A DNA stretch of 64,000 bases, taken from NCBI RefSeq assembly GCF_030944405.1, contig NZ_CP132339.1, positions 2,232,001 to 2,296,000 on the forward strand, in the 5' to 3' direction. This document shows, piece after piece, positions 62,003-64,000 of this stretch. The translations under genes and the position numbers were made by a program. Position 1 is the first letter of the stretch. The number at the start of each line of letters is the position of its first letter. Below the pieces are notes generated by a model that saw only the letters and a program-made list of their open reading frames with translations, did not search any database and was not told the origin of the DNA. The stretch is from Janthinobacterium sp. J1-1 (GTDB taxonomy: Bacteria > Pseudomonadota > Gammaproteobacteria > Burkholderiales > Burkholderiaceae_D).

Positions 62003-62526
62003 CGCAGCTTGGCCAGGAAGCGCCGCAGGTGCGGCTCGCCGCGTTCGAAGGGCACCTCGTCAAAGGCAAACCAGCGTATCGACGAAAATTCTGTTTCATC
62101 ATGGATGATCTGCTGCCGGCGGTCGGCATGCAGCACATACCACAGCGACACATCGGTGTGGCCAGCGGTCAGGCCCACGGTGGTGGTCACGGTCAGCATC
62201 AGCGGTGCTGCGACGGGATGCGCGGGCGCCAGGCCCAGTTCCTCGGCCAGTTCGCGCAGCACGGTGGTACGTGGATGCTCGCCGGGATCGACATGGCCGC
62301 CGGGCGGCAGCCACAATTGGGCATTGCGATGGTCGACCAGCAGCACGTGATCCTCATCAACGACGACAAAGTAGGCGACCAGGTGCTTCGGCGGGGTGGC
62401 CGGCTTGGCCAGGCGGAACAGCTCGGCGCCGCTATCGATCCAGGCCAGCGTGTCGGCAAGCTGGCCGCGTTCGAGTTCGTCCAGGGGGACGATGGTGGCA
62501 ACTTCTTGCCGGATTTGCTGGCGCAT
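61927..62526 (-). CDS. Nudix hydrolase
   Basis: 199-residue nucleotide-diphosphate hydrolase. The Nudix box GHVDPGEHPRTTVLRELAEE is complete (G-x5-E-x7-REUxEExGU). Substrates of this group are oxidised or capped nucleotides, unknown here. Its last 76 bp overlap the 3' end of the GGDEF-EAL gene in the opposite direction, so the final 25 residues (AGAARALSSASTPS...) may be poorly constrained. Confidence 0.88.
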   Translation of the reverse strand: MRQQIRQEVATIVPLDELERGQLADTLAWIDSGAELFRLAKPATPPKHLVAYFVVVDEDHVLLVDHRNAQLWLPPGGHVDPGEHPRTTVLRELAEELGLAPAHPVAAPLMLTVTTTVGLTAGHTDVSLWYVLHADRRQQIIHDETEFSSIRWFAFDEVPFERGEPHLRRFLAKLRQQAAGAARALSSASTPSGAIARAR

Positions 62527-62588
62527 CTGCTGGGGCCCTGGTCAATGACAAGCCGTGAGCGTAGCAGATGTGCCGGCAAAGAGTGCCG

Positions 62589-64000
62589 TTAAAACCTGTA
62601 GCGCAGCGACAGCATGGCGTTGCGCGGGTCGCCATAGTAGCCGCCCATGCCGGTCGAATAGTAGCGCTTGTCGAACACATTATTGACGTTGACGGTCGCC
62701 ACCAGGCGCGGGTCGAACTGGTATTGCGCCATCAGGCCCGCCACCGCGTAGGCTGGCTGCGTGAAGCGCTCGCCGTTCGGGCCACGGTCGTCCATGTAGA
62801 TGCCGCTCTGCCAGTTCACGCCGGCGTCCAGCATCAATCCTGGCACGCCTTGCGACAGGCGATAGGTGGTCCACAGCTTGGCCATGGCCTGCGGCTGGCT
62901 GGTCTGGATGCGCTCGCCGGCCGCGTTGCGGATGCGGCTGTAGGCATAGCTGGCCGTCAGTTGCCAGTCCGGGCGCAGCTGGCCCGACACTTCCGTCTCC
63001 AGGCCGCAGGTGGTGGCGCCCTTCACCGTGTGATAGGCGTACGAGCCGCCGCCGGTACCGATGATCCAGATATTGCCCGGATCGGCTTCGGCCAGGTTTT
63101 CCTGGCGCAGCTGGAACACCGAAGTGCTGGTGGTCAGGGCGCCGTTGAAGAATTCGCCCTTGATGCCGGCCTCGTAGTTCTTGCCTTCCAGTGGCGGCAG
63201 GAAGCGGCTGTTGATGTCGCGCTGGCTTTGCGGCGTGAAGATGCTGGTGTAGCTGGCGTAGGCCGACCAGTGCCGTCCCAGGTCGTAGACCAGGCCCGCA
63301 TACGGCGTGATCTTGCCGCTTTCGCGCATCGCGTCGTAGAGATCCGTGTCGGCATCGTAATCGCTGCGGATATCGCGCTTCCAGTACGACAGGCGCGCAC
63401 CGAGGATCACGGACAGCGCATCCGTCGGGCGCAGGCGCAAGGTGGAATACACGCCGCTCTCGCGCTCCTTGTCGTACGAGGTGCCCATGCGGGTGCCGCG
63501 ATAGTCGGGCACCGGCATGGCGCCATTCCATGCGTTGATGTCGGGGATGCTGTAGTCGTAGCCGTCCAGCCGCCAGCCCGGATAGATGGGGCTGTTGGTC
63601 TCGAGTTCGGAGCTGCTCACGCCGAACACCAGTTCATGCTTGCGCCCGAAGGCCTGGAACGGCCCGCTGACATAGGCGTCGAGCGAGGTTTGCTGCGGCT
63701 TGCTGTGCCAGTTGGCCAGCCACAGTTTCAGGTTGGCGCCCGTGACGCGGTCCGCATAGCCGTTGCCGGCAAAGCCCTGCAGCGCATCATATTGATTGCT
63801 GCTGCGGCTGACGGCCAGCTTGGCGATCCAGTCGTTGTCGAAATAATGGTCGAGCGTGGCGAACAACATGCTTTGTTCGCGGTCGTACGTGCTCCACGCC
63901 GCCGTGCCGTTCATCGACCGCTTGAAATGGGTCAGCGAGCCATCGCTGTAAAAGACGGGAAATTCGCGGCCCGCGCCACCCAGTTTTTCCTTCTGGTAGT
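62589..64000 (-). CDS. TonB-dependent siderophore receptor, C-terminal part
   Basis: Last 470 or so residues of a second FpvA/FhuE-like ferric-siderophore receptor; the frame has no stop up to the right edge, so the N-terminal plug lies outside. Visible: barrel strands including LEGKNYEAGIKGEFFNGALT, TTCGLETEVSGQLRPDWQLT, VNNVFDKRYYST and the C-terminal MLSLRYRF. It resembles the 57.6 kb receptor in order but is a different gene, so two siderophores may be used. Confidence 0.92.
   Translation of the reverse strand, partial: YQKEKLGGAGREFPVFYSDGSLTHFKRSMNGTAAWSTYDREQSMLFATLDHYFDNDWIAKLAVSRSSNQYDALQGFAGNGYADRVTGANLKLWLANWHSKPQQTSLDAYVSGPFQAFGRKHELVFGVSSSELETNSPIYPGWRLDGYDYSIPDINAWNGAMPVPDYRGTRMGTSYDKERESGVYSTLRLRPTDALSVILGARLSYWKRDIRSDYDADTDLYDAMRESGKITPYAGLVYDLGRHWSAYASYTSIFTPQSQRDINSRFLPPLEGKNYEAGIKGEFFNGALTTSTSVFQLRQENLAEADPGNIWIIGTGGGSYAYHTVKGATTCGLETEVSGQLRPDWQLTASYAYSRIRNAAGERIQTSQPQAMAKLWTTYRLSQGVPGLMLDAGVNWQSGIYMDDRGPNGERFTQPAYAVAGLMAQYQFDPRLVATVNVNNVFDKRYYSTGMGGYYGDPRNAMLSLRYRF

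Overview
The window is 64 kb of dense, GC-rich bacterial chromosome with heavy codon bias at third positions, short gaps and many 1-14 bp gene overlaps. Gene content suggests an Oxalobacteraceae-type beta-proteobacterium (Janthinobacterium/Duganella/Massilia-like): phasin, GGDEF and MCP genes, FpvA/FhuE-like siderophore receptors, several drug-efflux systems, and polyol and sugar ABC operons. This placement is inference from gene content; there is no rRNA or tRNA gene to test it. I see no prophage, insertion sequence, integrase or CRISPR array.

Layout. 0-6.4 kb: 3' end of a large-subunit catalase (katE), then a three-gene drug exporter (MFS, HlyD adaptor, NodT outer-membrane factor) and a TPR protein. 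6.5-14.2 kb: a lipoprotein and a TetR-controlled RND efflux operon (regulator, outer-membrane factor, adaptor, pump) read leftwards from an AT-rich promoter with clear dyads. 14.3-27.8 kb: a receiver-histidine kinase, a 2OG-Fe dioxygenase, an M1 peptidase/DUF6702 pair, an OhrR regulator beside an aldo/keto reductase, two LysR genes divergent from metabolic genes, a chemotaxis receptor and an M29-like metalloprotein. 28-32.5 kb: a group of poorly known proteins, including a translationally coupled pair of Ig/CARDB-like proteins without signal peptides, a zinc-ribbon membrane protein and an 11-residue-repeat lipoprotein. 32.5-39.2 kb: a TPR-GGDEF protein, a heterodimeric ABC exporter and a phasin. 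39.5-41.9 kb: cytosine deaminase with two GNAT acetyltransferases.

41.9-54.6 kb is the carbohydrate region. Leftwards runs a sugar ABC operon (binding protein, permease, single-domain ATPase, FucU mutarotase, ROK regulator). Rightwards runs a complete polyol pathway: binding protein, two permeases, sorbitol/xylitol-type dehydrogenase, ATPase, AraC regulator and xylulokinase, which would import a polyol, oxidise it to a ketose and phosphorylate xylulose. 54.6-64 kb: a TetR/cytochrome b561 operon with two tandem operators on its promoter, a chemotaxis receptor broken by an internal deletion, a Fur-box siderophore receptor, a GGDEF protein with a decayed EAL domain, a Nudix hydrolase, and the 3' part of a second siderophore receptor.

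Most notable: the two-gene Ig/CARDB-like module at 28.6-30.9 kb (no recognised function), the MCP pseudogene, the decayed EAL domain, tandem TetR operators, hairpins placed after the binding-protein gene in both ABC operons, and two families of intergenic palindromic repeats.
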